Part shown: positions 1 to 6,880 of the stretch, piece after piece
Numbering within the stretch: the first letter of the stretch is position 1
How the letters are laid out: each line of letters starts with the position of its first letter
IMG/VR virus record: IMGVR_UViG_3300017951_000080
Coordinates: 1-29,094 of that record
Origin: a virus
Direction: 5' to 3' (one strand)
DNA length: 29,094 nucleotides
The notes under the pieces: model-generated
Database searches by the model: none
Told to the model about the DNA's origin: nothing
The model's input: the letters and a program-made list of their open reading frames with translations, nothing else
Position numbers and translations under genes: made by a program

Positions 1-329
1 ACTGATTCCAATGCTTTGATTGCAGCCAATGCATCTTTCTTAGCCATCTTGAGTTCTCTATCTCTCATCTTCTCAACAGCTCTTGCAATCATTTGAAGTC
101 TTTTCTTCTTATCAGCGGCTGACATTTTTTCATCTACTGATTCGTTTGCAATTCTTAAAGCAGCTTTGACAGCTGGATGGTCACCTAATCCTTTTTCTAT
201 CTTCTCAATTTTTTTATAGGCTCCGGTCATATTACCACCCATATCGAGAGCAATCGATATAGCCATTTGAAGCTTCATCTTAGGAGAAGTTGGCTTAAGC
301 ATTTTTTCTCTTAATTGTCTAAATTTCAT
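1..329 (-). CDS. Partial Lys-rich helical protein, 3' end beyond the window
   Basis: Only the first 109 codons are visible; the gene runs off the left edge without a stop. It starts at ATG 329 with a good ribosome binding site (AGAGGAAAATAAAG before the ATG), three bases after the stop of the upstream cytidylyltransferase-like gene. The protein begins MKFRQLREKML and is rich in Lys, Ala, Met and Glu, with long stretches that look helical and no recognisable catalytic motif. It is the last visible gene of the late block read from the promoter near 4800. Its N-terminus carries an LRE that could be a remote match to the (I/L)xE prohead protease site seen in the four preceding proteins, but the match is too weak to rely on. 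A head-associated or scaffold-like role is possible from context only; I do not recognise the family. Confidence 0.7.
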   Translation of the reverse strand, partial: MKFRQLREKMLKPTSPKMKLQMAISIALDMGGNMTGAYKKIEKIEKGLGDHPAVKAALRIANESVDEKMSAADKKKRLQMIARAVEKMRDRELKMAKKDALAAIKALES

Positions 330-331
330 CT

Positions 332-1726
332 TTATTTTCCTCTTACTTTCGCGGCTAAGTCCTTATCGGCTTTACCCCATGTTCCTGATGATTTTGTTAC
401 GAAAGAATTAACTCTTGCTAATCCCCATTGTACTGCAGTTGTACCAGGTCTATGACCTGTTCTCCAAGCTGCAACACCTCTGTTAAAAACTTGTTTTAGT
501 ATACCTAATGGCATACCACTTTTGTCCGCCTTTTTCTTTAAAGCTGCATCGGTATCAGCTTCTTTTACCATGAAATCTTCAAAGGTTAAATGGTCAGCCA
601 TTTCACCGTACATTTGTTTAAATTTCTTGGTATGCTTAGATGGTTTCGTCTTTGCAGTTTTATCACCAGGGGCTGGTTTATATGCTGCTGGATTATCGTC
701 ATCCATCTTAGTTTGTTTATTAAATTGTGCTTGTCTTTTATCCTGTGTAGATTGACCTAAACCTTTATGGTACGCTTTATTTCTTTTTTGTGGTTTTTTA
801 TTCTCTTTTTTAGTTTTAGCGTGTGGATGTCCTACAATTCCTGAGTGAGGAGTATCTTTTAGAAATCTATTCAGAGCTTTTGCTGTCCCGAAGTCTCCTG
901 CTCCACCCTCTTCTGCGAGCTCTACGGAGTCCAGCCAATATCTTTTTCTTATGTCGTTGCTTTCTACCATTACGTAATTCGAACCGCATACGATGATTCT
1001 CCCTTTTTCGTTATTTTCTTTTATTCTAACAAGGTCGCCGACTTTAAAGAGACTTCCTTCGATATACTCTTCACGAGTTTGTGAGACTGGAGGTAATTCA
1101 ATATGTTGCCTAAAAGAACGTGACTCAGTGAGTCCCATTCCTTTTCTAACTGCGTTGAATAAGCCAGAAGTATCCTTAAAGCCGGACGGTAATCCTTTAG
1201 CAAAACCTGCTAGGTCGTTTTGTTGAGCGAATGCTCTCATTTTTGAGGCCGACATGCCCGATGCTCCTTCAGCATCTGGGTCACGTTCACCTGCGGAAAC
1301 TACGTTTATTTGCTCAAAATTATAGAATCCATGTCTTCCTTTTTCTCCATTGTACTTCTGTAATAGTGTATCAAATTCTATTACTCTATCGGAACCGACA
1401 ACCATTGTGACTTTTACAAAGCCTTGGTCATAGAGTAATGTGACTATATCGAATACTGTACGTATGTTCTTATCTCCCATAATAGCTCTTGCATGTTTAG
1501 GAAACATTTTACGTACGAACTTTATTTTATCTTTAAATTCTAATGGATTCTTTTTTGAGTCTTGTGACTTGGATGTATATATGCGATAAGCACCAGAACG
1601 TGCTTGTTTTTTCACTGCATCAAAGAGCTTTTCATGCCCTATGGTTGGAGGGTTATACCTCCCGAATGTAAATGTGACTTCTTTCGTTGATTCAGTTAAA
1701 AAGTCACTAAATGATTTTATTGACAT
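332..1726 (-). CDS. Cytidylyltransferase-like nucleotidyltransferase with KOW-like and C-terminal phage domains, CTS-like N-terminus
   Basis: A 464-aa, three-part protein. Residues about 17-170 form a HIGH-type nucleotidyltransferase domain: GRYNPPTIGH at 22-31 is the (T/G)xFxPxHxGH-type motif, VGSDRV lies near 110-115, and SASKMR at 159-164 stands where ISSTxxR is expected. Such domains join a nucleotide to a phosphorylated substrate; the substrate here is unknown. Residues about 227-255 (FKVGDLVRIKENNEKGR) resemble a KOW/SH3 barrel. After a Lys-rich low-complexity linker, residues about 390-464 form a compact domain (AWRTGHRPGTT, NSFVTKSSGTWGKAD) that recurs in marine T4-like phage proteins, probably DUF5824. 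The N-terminus MSIKSFSDFLTES resembles the T4 capsid-targeting peptide and ends in an LTE site for a gp21-type protease. Translation likely starts at ATG 1726 behind GAGG. Confidence 0.8.
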   Translation of the reverse strand: MSIKSFSDFLTESTKEVTFTFGRYNPPTIGHEKLFDAVKKQARSGAYRIYTSKSQDSKKNPLEFKDKIKFVRKMFPKHARAIMGDKNIRTVFDIVTLLYDQGFVKVTMVVGSDRVIEFDTLLQKYNGEKGRHGFYNFEQINVVSAGERDPDAEGASGMSASKMRAFAQQNDLAGFAKGLPSGFKDTSGLFNAVRKGMGLTESRSFRQHIELPPVSQTREEYIEGSLFKVGDLVRIKENNEKGRIIVCGSNYVMVESNDIRKRYWLDSVELAEEGGAGDFGTAKALNRFLKDTPHSGIVGHPHAKTKKENKKPQKRNKAYHKGLGQSTQDKRQAQFNKQTKMDDDNPAAYKPAPGDKTAKTKPSKHTKKFKQMYGEMADHLTFEDFMVKEADTDAALKKKADKSGMPLGILKQVFNRGVAAWRTGHRPGTTAVQWGLARVNSFVTKSSGTWGKADKDLAAKVRGK

Positions 1727-1744
1727 TTATATCCTCGGTTCCCA

Positions 1745-2986
1745 TTAGCCAGGATTGTCCCAGCCCTTTATAATATCTGGCGAAAAGTTATTGGTAGAAA
1801 ATTCTAATCTATCAACTAACTTTACCGCTCCACCTTCCGTACGGTCTATAGCTACAAAGCCCTCAGGGCCGGTGACTTTAAACCCGGATTTAGTTTTTAC
1901 AAACGTATCAATATTTGATAACGTCTTTAGTTTATTTATAATAATTAGTTTTGCATCTGTGACTAAAGTGTGTAAAATAAACACTTGTTCAAGGATTCCT
2001 AGGTTTTTCTCAGAAAAAAACTCTAATAGTTTATCCCTTTCACCTTCTTTTTTACCTCTACCTTTAGGTGTTTTTAACTTAGATATTTGTTTTGCATATC
2101 TTTCATTTACAAATTTAATTAATCCTTTTGCGTGTTTCTTAGGATCTGATATTCTTTCACCTCTTCTCACAGCTGTATTGTTATATATGTTTACTACTAA
2201 ATTTAATTCTTTATTGTTTTCTAATTCTTTTAATACAGGTGCTTCTACTTTTCTAAATACTGAACCTGCTTGTGATAGTAAACCATTTAATTCTTTTGTT
2301 GTACTTGAATCTAGTAAAGCTTTACCTGAAACATCAGGATATGTTGCATCAACCATCCAAACTGCAGATGTTTTCTTTAATCCTGTGGCTATTGATTTAC
2401 CAAAGGATGCTTTCATATTTTCAAATTTAGTACCTGTATACATTGTATGCCATACTATTCCTATCTTAGCTTTTGCTATTTTCTTTGCTAATGGCGTACC
2501 AAAAGGTATAGCATAAACGATAGTATTAGGATGGAAAGTAATATGTCTAACTCCATTTATTTTCTCCGCTTTTAAATCACTTGCTTCAAACATAAAGTCA
2601 CCTTGTATAACACCTCTTATACCAACATCCTTTAAATTATCAAAAGCGAGTTTTAGTTTTTTATTTAAATCACCTGATGTATCAGCATCGATATCAGCAT
2701 GATTCTTATAAACTTTTGGATTCTTTGCAAATATACCTTTTTTGGCTACAAAGAATTGACCATCTTCTGGGTCTATACCTGCGAATACGGCGGGGGCTCC
2801 GTCCCATTTGACAGAAATGTCCACAGGTGCTTTTGCATTTCCGCTCAACATATCCCTCAATGACCTTAGCGCTAGGATAGCTTGGCGAGCCCCCTTAACT
2901 CCACCGTCTAAGATTAAATCCTCAATATGCGTCATATGAGTATTCTTAGCTTCGGTTATGTAGTTAAGGTTTTTAAAACTTTTCAT
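1745..2986 (-). CDS. Ligase-like covalent nucleotidyltransferase (KWDG motif), CTS-like N-terminus
   Basis: A 413-aa protein that appears to carry the motif series of the DNA/RNA ligase nucleotidyltransferase fold: KWDG at 60-63 (motif I, lysine to be adenylylated), GDFMFE at 129-134 (motif III-like), EGFV at 375-378 (motif IV-like) and VKLV around K389 (motif V-like). The spacing to motifs IV/V is longer than in most ligases. Related unnamed proteins exist in cyanophages (I think DUF6267). It could join or nucleotidylate nucleic acid; activity is inferred. The ATG at 2986 is preferred over an in-frame TTG at 3016 because it begins the peptide MKSFKNLNYITEA, which resembles a capsid-targeting sequence with an ITE protease site. 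The gene overlaps the phosphatase gene by 14 bases, as expected in a late operon. Confidence 0.75.
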   Translation of the reverse strand: MKSFKNLNYITEAKNTHMTHIEDLILDGGVKGARQAILALRSLRDMLSGNAKAPVDISVKWDGAPAVFAGIDPEDGQFFVAKKGIFAKNPKVYKNHADIDADTSGDLNKKLKLAFDNLKDVGIRGVIQGDFMFEASDLKAEKINGVRHITFHPNTIVYAIPFGTPLAKKIAKAKIGIVWHTMYTGTKFENMKASFGKSIATGLKKTSAVWMVDATYPDVSGKALLDSSTTKELNGLLSQAGSVFRKVEAPVLKELENNKELNLVVNIYNNTAVRRGERISDPKKHAKGLIKFVNERYAKQISKLKTPKGRGKKEGERDKLLEFFSEKNLGILEQVFILHTLVTDAKLIIINKLKTLSNIDTFVKTKSGFKVTGPEGFVAIDRTEGGAVKLVDRLEFSTNNFSPDIIKGWDNPG

Positions 2987-3635
2987 AATCCATAAATTGC
3001 ATAATCTTATGAGCAAGTTCTATACCTGCATCATAATCTGATGGGTAATGTAAACCAGCTATTACTCTTCCATATCCACATATTTTAGCACCTCGGATTA
3101 ATTCATCTTTATGCTCAGGATACTTTTTGCTATAATGTAATGCAATTATCATTGGCTGCATAGAGTGTCCTGATGGATATGCTGGTGTTTTAGCTGTTCC
3201 TGTTTTAAATCTATTTAAAACTTTATTATATAAATCTGCTACTTGATATGGTCTAGGTCTGTTAAAATGATTTTTGTAATGTCGAATAATTGGTGAACAT
3301 TGTTTCTCAATATATTCTATTACATCCTCATCAAACTCTAAACCATTTTTTCTCATGTGTTCTTTAATATAGTATGATGCATCTTTATCACAGTTTTTGT
3401 AATCCTTTTTCTGTTGGTCAGTAGCTCCTTCAACAGCTGCGATTACAGCATCTATTTCTCTGTCTTCTCTTGGAGGTGATGGTAATATAATTCTTTGCCA
3501 ACCATCTTTCCAAATTTCCATATCATCATAATCAGGTTTTTTTAAATCATCCTGAGATTTAAAAACTAAATGTTTTAACGCGCTGTCTGGGCGGTCATCT
3601 AGTCTTGCTTCTCTTATGAATCCTTTAAAGTTCAT
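2973..3635 (-). CDS. PAP2-type / class A acid phosphatase-like protein, CTS-like N-terminus
   Basis: A 220-aa protein with all three signature motifs of the PAP2 / vanadium haloperoxidase / class A acid phosphatase superfamily: K121-x6-R128-P129 (KNHFNRPRP), PSGH at 154-157, and R190-x5-H196-x3-D200. H196 would be the phospho-accepting histidine. There are no obvious membrane spans, so this is a soluble phosphatase, unlike membrane lipid phosphatases; the substrate (nucleotide, phospholipid head group or polyphosphate) cannot be read from the sequence. It has no secretion signal; instead the N-terminus MNFKGFIREAR looks like a capsid-targeting peptide with an IRE site. Start and upstream stop share ATGA at 3632-3635, so translation is coupled to the nuclease-like gene. 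Confidence 0.85.
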   Translation of the reverse strand: MNFKGFIREARLDDRPDSALKHLVFKSQDDLKKPDYDDMEIWKDGWQRIILPSPPREDREIDAVIAAVEGATDQQKKDYKNCDKDASYYIKEHMRKNGLEFDEDVIEYIEKQCSPIIRHYKNHFNRPRPYQVADLYNKVLNRFKTGTAKTPAYPSGHSMQPMIIALHYSKKYPEHKDELIRGAKICGYGRVIAGLHYPSDYDAGIELAHKIMQFMDYEKF

Positions 3636-4759
3636 GAACGATGGTACTCTTTATCGATATCAAATAATTTTATAAATTGTTCTGTTGCAAACCACTTTCC
3701 TTCTTCACCTCTTGTACATATTACATAATTTCCAGGTTTTGTTGAACCTCTTATTGATAACCCAGCAGTTAATTTACCAGCATATTTAGATGCCATGTGT
3801 GAATTTTTTATTATTTGTTGTATCATATCTGGCTTTTTAGGTACATCACCACCATAGAACATATTGGCTGAACCTTCTCCATTTACACCAAATTTAATAT
3901 TACCTGTTAATACTTCCATAGCTTGAGCTGTACTTAAAGGCGGACCATAGTTGAATTTTTTTGCAATAAAGCCAGCAACATTTGGTGTTTTAGTTGTAGT
4001 ACCACCAATTTTACCTGTTTCATTTAGTTCTTTTAATATACCATTAATTAAATCTGATGCTCTTTTTTTACCATATATTTGTTCCCATCTTGCTGGTAGC
4101 ATCCAATTTTCAAAGTATGTAGCATTAATTGATTTTAAACTGTACTTTAACATATTGGTTTTAAATCCAGCTAAAGTTTTATCTAATACAACTGTCACAT
4201 CAGTTTTTGGATTACCACCACCAGACCAATCTTTTTCAGGTGCACGTAATTCTGTTATTTTATATTCTTTACCCTTATATTCAAATTGCCAATTATCTCC
4301 CGAACCTTTAATCCAAGCTTCAGTAAACTGTCCTTCATGGCCATGGCCTGCTTTAAATGGTTTGAATACATTTGGATTTATTTTATCGTTTAGGTCAACA
4401 GCCATAACCTCTACATTTTTACCACTAGGTTTGAGTATTTTATTTAGATGAATTAAGAAATCTTGACCAGTATATCTTCTATATTTTCTATCAACTAATT
4501 GGCATCTAATAGCATCTGACCGTCCAACTTTAGTAATATATTTAACTTCTCTATCCATGATTTTTAATTGAGTACCTTTTTTTAAGGTTTCATCCATAGG
4601 TGTACCATCCATTTGATAGAGTTCAGCTGGTTTTTCTAATTGAAATATTTCTGTTTTTCCAAGCTCAACATATTGTTTGAATGCTCCATGTGAACCACTA
4701 TAACTAGTGGTAGAACCTTGTAAGCTTGCTTCGTATATAAAACTTTTGAATGATTGCAT
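3632..4759 (-). CDS. Putative PD-(D/E)XK-like nuclease, CTS-like N-terminus
   Basis: A 375-aa protein without a family I can name. The N-terminus MQSFKSFIYEA is the closest match in the window to the T4 capsid-targeting peptide MKTYQEFIAEA, with an IYE cleavage site. Residues 140-210 resemble a restriction-endonuclease fold: GHGHEGQFTEAW (E147 as motif I), then NPKTDVTVVL (D187) and YSLKS (K209), an arrangement like D-xn-(S/E)xK in type II enzymes. The nuclease call is inferred from this pattern only. It is the first gene behind the TATAAATA late promoter at 4796-4803, with a GGGGA ribosome binding site about 10 bases before the ATG, and starts the coupled block of packaged-looking enzymes. 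Confidence 0.7.
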   Translation of the reverse strand: MQSFKSFIYEASLQGSTTSYSGSHGAFKQYVELGKTEIFQLEKPAELYQMDGTPMDETLKKGTQLKIMDREVKYITKVGRSDAIRCQLVDRKYRRYTGQDFLIHLNKILKPSGKNVEVMAVDLNDKINPNVFKPFKAGHGHEGQFTEAWIKGSGDNWQFEYKGKEYKITELRAPEKDWSGGGNPKTDVTVVLDKTLAGFKTNMLKYSLKSINATYFENWMLPARWEQIYGKKRASDLINGILKELNETGKIGGTTTKTPNVAGFIAKKFNYGPPLSTAQAMEVLTGNIKFGVNGEGSANMFYGGDVPKKPDMIQQIIKNSHMASKYAGKLTAGLSIRGSTKPGNYVICTRGEEGKWFATEQFIKLFDIDKEYHRS

Positions 4760-4795
4760 TGAACACAGTCCCCATATAAATTAAGTTATCATAAC

Positions 4796-4803
4796 TATTT
4801 ATA
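4796..4803 (-). promoter_or_regulatory. T4-type late promoter L1 (TATAAATA)
   Basis: An exact TATAAATA, the T4 late -10 element used by gp55-directed RNA polymerase, lies 37 bases upstream of the ATG at 4759. No -35 is expected or seen. It would drive the block of head-associated genes from 4759 to the left edge. Confidence 0.75.
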
Positions 4804-4808
4804 CAAGT

Positions 4809-4991
4809 TTATGCGTCAAAGAATGGGTTAGGACGAATATTTCCCATATTATCGTAGGAAATTATTTTAGCTTCGTGTAATTTATCTATCGTATTGGAAG
4901 CACCTTCTCTTAAACCTAGCTTATAAGCACGTTTGCTAGAGTACCATATTAGTATTCCTAAACATACTAGTTGAATTAAGAACATTTCCAT
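4809..4991 (-). CDS. Small single-span membrane protein (60 aa)
   Basis: Residues about 3-17 (MFLIQLVCLGILIWY) form one hydrophobic span followed by a positively charged stretch (SSKRAYKLGLREG) and a polar tail, so this is probably an inner-membrane protein with its C-terminus in the cytoplasm. The start codon shares TAATG with the stop of the 56-aa gene upstream, so it is probably translated by coupling. It is the last gene before the late promoter L1. Function unknown. Confidence 0.65.
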   Translation of the reverse strand: MEMFLIQLVCLGILIWYSSKRAYKLGLREGASNTIDKLHEAKIISYDNMGNIRPNPFFDA

Positions 4992-5161
4992 TAGATTAAT
5001 TCTCTTGTAAGATTCGTATCGTATCCTTTTTTCTGCATACCAAGTTGAAATAAAATAGCTTCTTGTAATTTAGCAAATGTATATTCTATCTTATTAATAT
5101 GTTTATCATAGAACGTTACTTTGAAACATGGTATTTTAGCTTTGTTCGTAGATGTAGACAT
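4991..5161 (-). CDS. Small hypothetical protein (56 aa)
   Basis: A 56-aa frame beginning MSTSTNKAKIPCFKVTFYDK and ending LTRELI. It fits the gene chain: its start overlaps the end of the 99-aa gene by 26 bases, and its TAA shares TAATG with the start of the downstream membrane protein. The sequence KVTFYDKHINKIEYTFAKLQEAILFQ looks like a small alpha/beta fold. No family recognised. The overlap on both sides is the main evidence that it is real. Confidence 0.55.
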   Translation of the reverse strand: MSTSTNKAKIPCFKVTFYDKHINKIEYTFAKLQEAILFQLGMQKKGYDTNLTRELI

Positions 5162-5435
5162 CGTATCTCTCCGCTTTGCTTAATGGTAAAGACCTATCAT
5201 AAGCTCTAGGATGCCTTCCTTCAGCTCTTGCAACTGAAGCTCTTGGACCTCTACCCTGGCACTTAACTCTGTACCTAGGAAACTTCGAATTGAATGGATT
5301 TCTATAAGAACTTTGTTCATTTCTTTTAGCTTCCATATTAATAATCTTAACTGCTTTTCTGATGTTTTCCAACTCAAGCATATCGCCAGCACATTCAACG
5401 TGGGCTGTCATCACGTAATTTTGTGAACCTCTCAT
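5136..5435 (-). CDS. Hypothetical basic protein (99 aa)
   Basis: A 99-aa protein with an N-terminal helical half (DMLELENIRKAVKIINMEAK) and an Arg-rich second half (RYRVKCQGRGPRASVARAEGR) that could contact nucleic acid. It starts at ATG 5435 in a TAATG overlap with the preceding gene. A 72-residue frame on the same strand inside it is a shadow. No catalytic motif seen and no family recognised. Confidence 0.6.
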   Translation of the reverse strand: MRGSQNYVMTAHVECAGDMLELENIRKAVKIINMEAKRNEQSSYRNPFNSKFPRYRVKCQGRGPRASVARAEGRHPRAYDRSLPLSKAERYDVYIYEQS

Positions 5436-5674
5436 TATAACTCCTTTATTTGTTTGAGATATTTATTTACTTCAGCTTCGCTTAAATGACCTATCACATC
5501 GTTAGTAATAGGTGTATCATAACAAAGCTCTCCATTTTCTAAAACAGCTAATTCCCATAGTCCTTTTGAAAATCCATAAGAACCTTGATGCATGATAACT
5601 GAAGCACCATACCCGTTATCAAATTCATAAACCTTTTGGACTCCACCGTTATGTGAATTAACTTCTTTTAGCAT
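5435..5674 (-). CDS. Hypothetical protein (79 aa)
   Basis: The ATG at 5674 is chosen over an in-frame TTG at 5701 because AAGGAG lies eight bases before it and because it forms a TAATG with the preceding gene's stop. The protein (YEFDNGYGASVIMHQGSYGFSKGLWELAVLE) looks like a short beta-rich domain with conserved-looking Gly and aromatic residues, followed by a helix (SEAEVNKYLKQIKEL). Small proteins of this kind are common in T4-like marine phages. Function unknown. Confidence 0.65.
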   Translation of the reverse strand: MLKEVNSHNGGVQKVYEFDNGYGASVIMHQGSYGFSKGLWELAVLENGELCYDTPITNDVIGHLSEAEVNKYLKQIKEL

Positions 5675-5982
5675 TAATGACTCCTTAATCTTCCGTTGCA
5701 AAAGACACCTTCGAAAAAGTGTTGATTGAAAAACTCTTCGATGTCATCTTCAGCAGGACCTGTGTTAGTTCTAATTTCTGTATCTCTTAACCACATGCTT
5801 AACCATGCTTGGTCTGTCTTTTTATCCATATCGACCTTTGATGTAAGTAATTTAAACTCATGTTCAGTGAGTTCAATTTCTAAAGGGATGGTTGTAGCAA
5901 TATGTTCGAACTTAGCTGTATAAACATCTGGTTTCATTTCCTCAGTTTTTCCAGTAATTGGATTCATAATAAATTTTTTCAT
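5674..5982 (-). CDS. Hypothetical protein (102 aa)
   Basis: An acidic protein with an alternating strand/helix pattern (KFEHIATTIPLEIELTEHEFKLL) and a C-terminal helix rich in Asp and Glu (AEDDIEEFFNQHF). AAGGAG lies eight bases before the ATG at 5982. It is coupled to both neighbours by TAATG overlaps. No family or catalytic motif recognised. Confidence 0.65.
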   Translation of the reverse strand: MKKFIMNPITGKTEEMKPDVYTAKFEHIATTIPLEIELTEHEFKLLTSKVDMDKKTDQAWLSMWLRDTEIRTNTGPAEDDIEEFFNQHFFEGVFCNGRLRSH

Positions 5983-6098
5983 TAAGCTCTCCTTTCAACT
6001 AATCTTCTTTTAATTTCATCTCTAGCTTTTTGCTTATGTTCTGCATTAAGCTGGCTTTTTCTTTTTTCCGTTAATGGAAATTGGATAACATTTTTCAT
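5982..6098 (-). CDS. Microprotein (38 aa, basic)
   Basis: A 38-aa frame, MKNVIQFPLTEKR...RRLVERRA. A strong ribosome binding site (TTGGAGGT) precedes the ATG, and both ends use TAATG overlaps with the flanking genes, so it is very likely translated. The product is highly basic and helical after residue 10, which would suit binding to RNA, DNA or a phage enzyme. No family recognised. Confidence 0.6.
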   Translation of the reverse strand: MKNVIQFPLTEKRKSQLNAEHKQKARDEIKRRLVERRA

Positions 6099-6367
6099 TA
6101 CGCCACCTCCAAGATTGAAAGTGGAGCATTGAATCTAGTATCGTTAATAAGAATTGTAGCCCATGAACGTCTGATATCTAGAATTTCAGCTTTTTCTTTT
6201 CCATTTTTGCTGTTGCAAATAACTGTATCACCAACTTTTAAAGTTGCTCTGGCTTTTCTAGATAGTTCATTTTTCAGAAATGCTCTTCTGATTTTAAGTG
6301 AAGCGATAACATTGTTCATGTCTTTCATGTTATCGATTTTGTTAATTTCATTTATCAATTTATTCAT
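6098..6367 (-). CDS. Small KOW/SH3-like protein (89 aa)
   Basis: Residues 1-42 form a charged helical segment (IASLKIRRAFLKNELSRKAR). Residues 43-89 look like a small beta barrel: LKVGDTVICNSKNGKEKAEILDIRRSWATILINDTRFNAPLSIL, the VGDxV pattern of KOW/SH3-like nucleic-acid- or protein-binding domains. It is the first gene behind promoter P1, with AAGGAG seven bases before the ATG, and leads a chain of six small genes ending at 4809. Function unknown. Confidence 0.65.
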   Translation of the reverse strand: MNKLINEINKIDNMKDMNNVIASLKIRRAFLKNELSRKARATLKVGDTVICNSKNGKEKAEILDIRRSWATILINDTRFNAPLSILEVA

Positions 6368-6399
6368 AATTTAACTCCTTATTTTTTGAATATATGTAT

Positions 6400-6428
6400 A
6401 TTATAACACGTTCTTTTGAAAATGTAAA
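6400..6428 (-). promoter_or_regulatory. Sigma70-type phage promoter P1
   Basis: TTTACA (6428-6423), 17 bases, TATAAT (6405-6400), with an A-tract just upstream of the -35. The base before the -10 gives TGT, an extended -10. It drives the small-gene chain starting at 6367. Confidence 0.85.
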
Positions 6429-6441
6429 CGGTTTTTTTCAA

Positions 6442-6549
6442 TTAATTTCCTGCAATAAATGGAATAGTTAGCATTCCAATAAATATTAATAGAAACTCTA
6501 AATCTAATAGGTCGTGCCTAATTATAAAATCTTTAAATTTATTGTTCAT
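6442..6549 (-). CDS. Membrane microprotein (35 aa)
   Basis: A 35-aa frame, MNNKFKDFIIRHDLLDLEF followed by a hydrophobic span (LLIFIGMLTIPFIAG). Its ATG overlaps the stop of the 70-aa gene as TAATG, the junction type used repeatedly here, and it ends just before promoter P1. A single-pass membrane peptide is likely. No family recognised; too short for homology arguments. Confidence 0.5.
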   Translation of the reverse strand: MNNKFKDFIIRHDLLDLEFLLIFIGMLTIPFIAGN

Positions 6550-6761
6550 TATTGAGGGCCCTCAGGTAATTCTTCAAATCTTTTATTAACAAGTTTTTCA
6601 ATAACTTTGTCTCTATCAGTAAGAGCAACTCTTTCGTCGAATGAATCGCAAAGACCTGGTTTCATTCCACCTTCTAATTCTCTTAATATAGAACCTGTAC
6701 CCATTTCTGAGACCTCATCGAAAAGTCTTTCGAGGATTTGTTGGTTTATGTGATGTGACAT
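6549..6761 (-). CDS. Hypothetical acidic protein (70 aa)
   Basis: A 70-aa, Glu-rich, mostly helical protein (QQILERLFDEVSEMG, DRDKVIEKLVNKRFEEL). It is the first gene behind promoter P2, with AAGGAG before the ATG at 6761, and is coupled by TAATG to the membrane microprotein downstream. No family recognised. Confidence 0.65.
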   Translation of the reverse strand: MSHHINQQILERLFDEVSEMGTGSILRELEGGMKPGLCDSFDERVALTDRDKVIEKLVNKRFEELPEGPQ

Positions 6762-6793
6762 TTAAAACTCCTTATTTTTTAAATTATAGTTCT

Positions 6794-6822
6794 ATTATAC
6801 ACCGTTTTTACGTAAATGTAAA
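6794..6822 (-). promoter_or_regulatory. Sigma70-type phage promoter P2
   Basis: TTTACA (6822-6817), 17 bases, TATAAT (6799-6794), preceded by AAAAAAACCG. It lies in the short gap after the 2OG oxygenase gene and drives the gene starting at 6761. Confidence 0.85.
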
Positions 6823-6847
6823 CGGTTTTTTTAAAAGTTTACACAAT

Positions 6848-6880
6848 TGTTACGTTCTTGTAACGTTCCTGTAACGTTCT
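6848..6880. repeat. Three tandem 11-bp repeats with AACGTT core
   Basis: TGTTACGTTCT, TGTAACGTTCC and TGTAACGTTCT follow one another without gaps. Two copies contain the palindrome AACGTT. The last copy overlaps the TAG stop of the 2OG oxygenase gene, and the array lies just upstream of the A-tract of promoter P2, so it may be a protein binding site. No function is known to me. Confidence 0.6.

Noticed and set aside
1755-2516. Long plus-strand open frame (253 codons) opposite the ligase-like gene
   Set aside because: The minus-strand gene shows a clear motif series and gene-to-gene overlaps; the plus frame has low-complexity hydrophobic sequence and no start context. The other plus-strand frames in the window (for example 3951-4451, 7536-7901, 28018-28425) are shadows for the same reason.
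2987-3016. Upstream TTG start for the ligase-like gene
   Set aside because: The extra ten residues would remove the capsid-targeting-like N-terminus, and no ribosome binding site supports the TTG.
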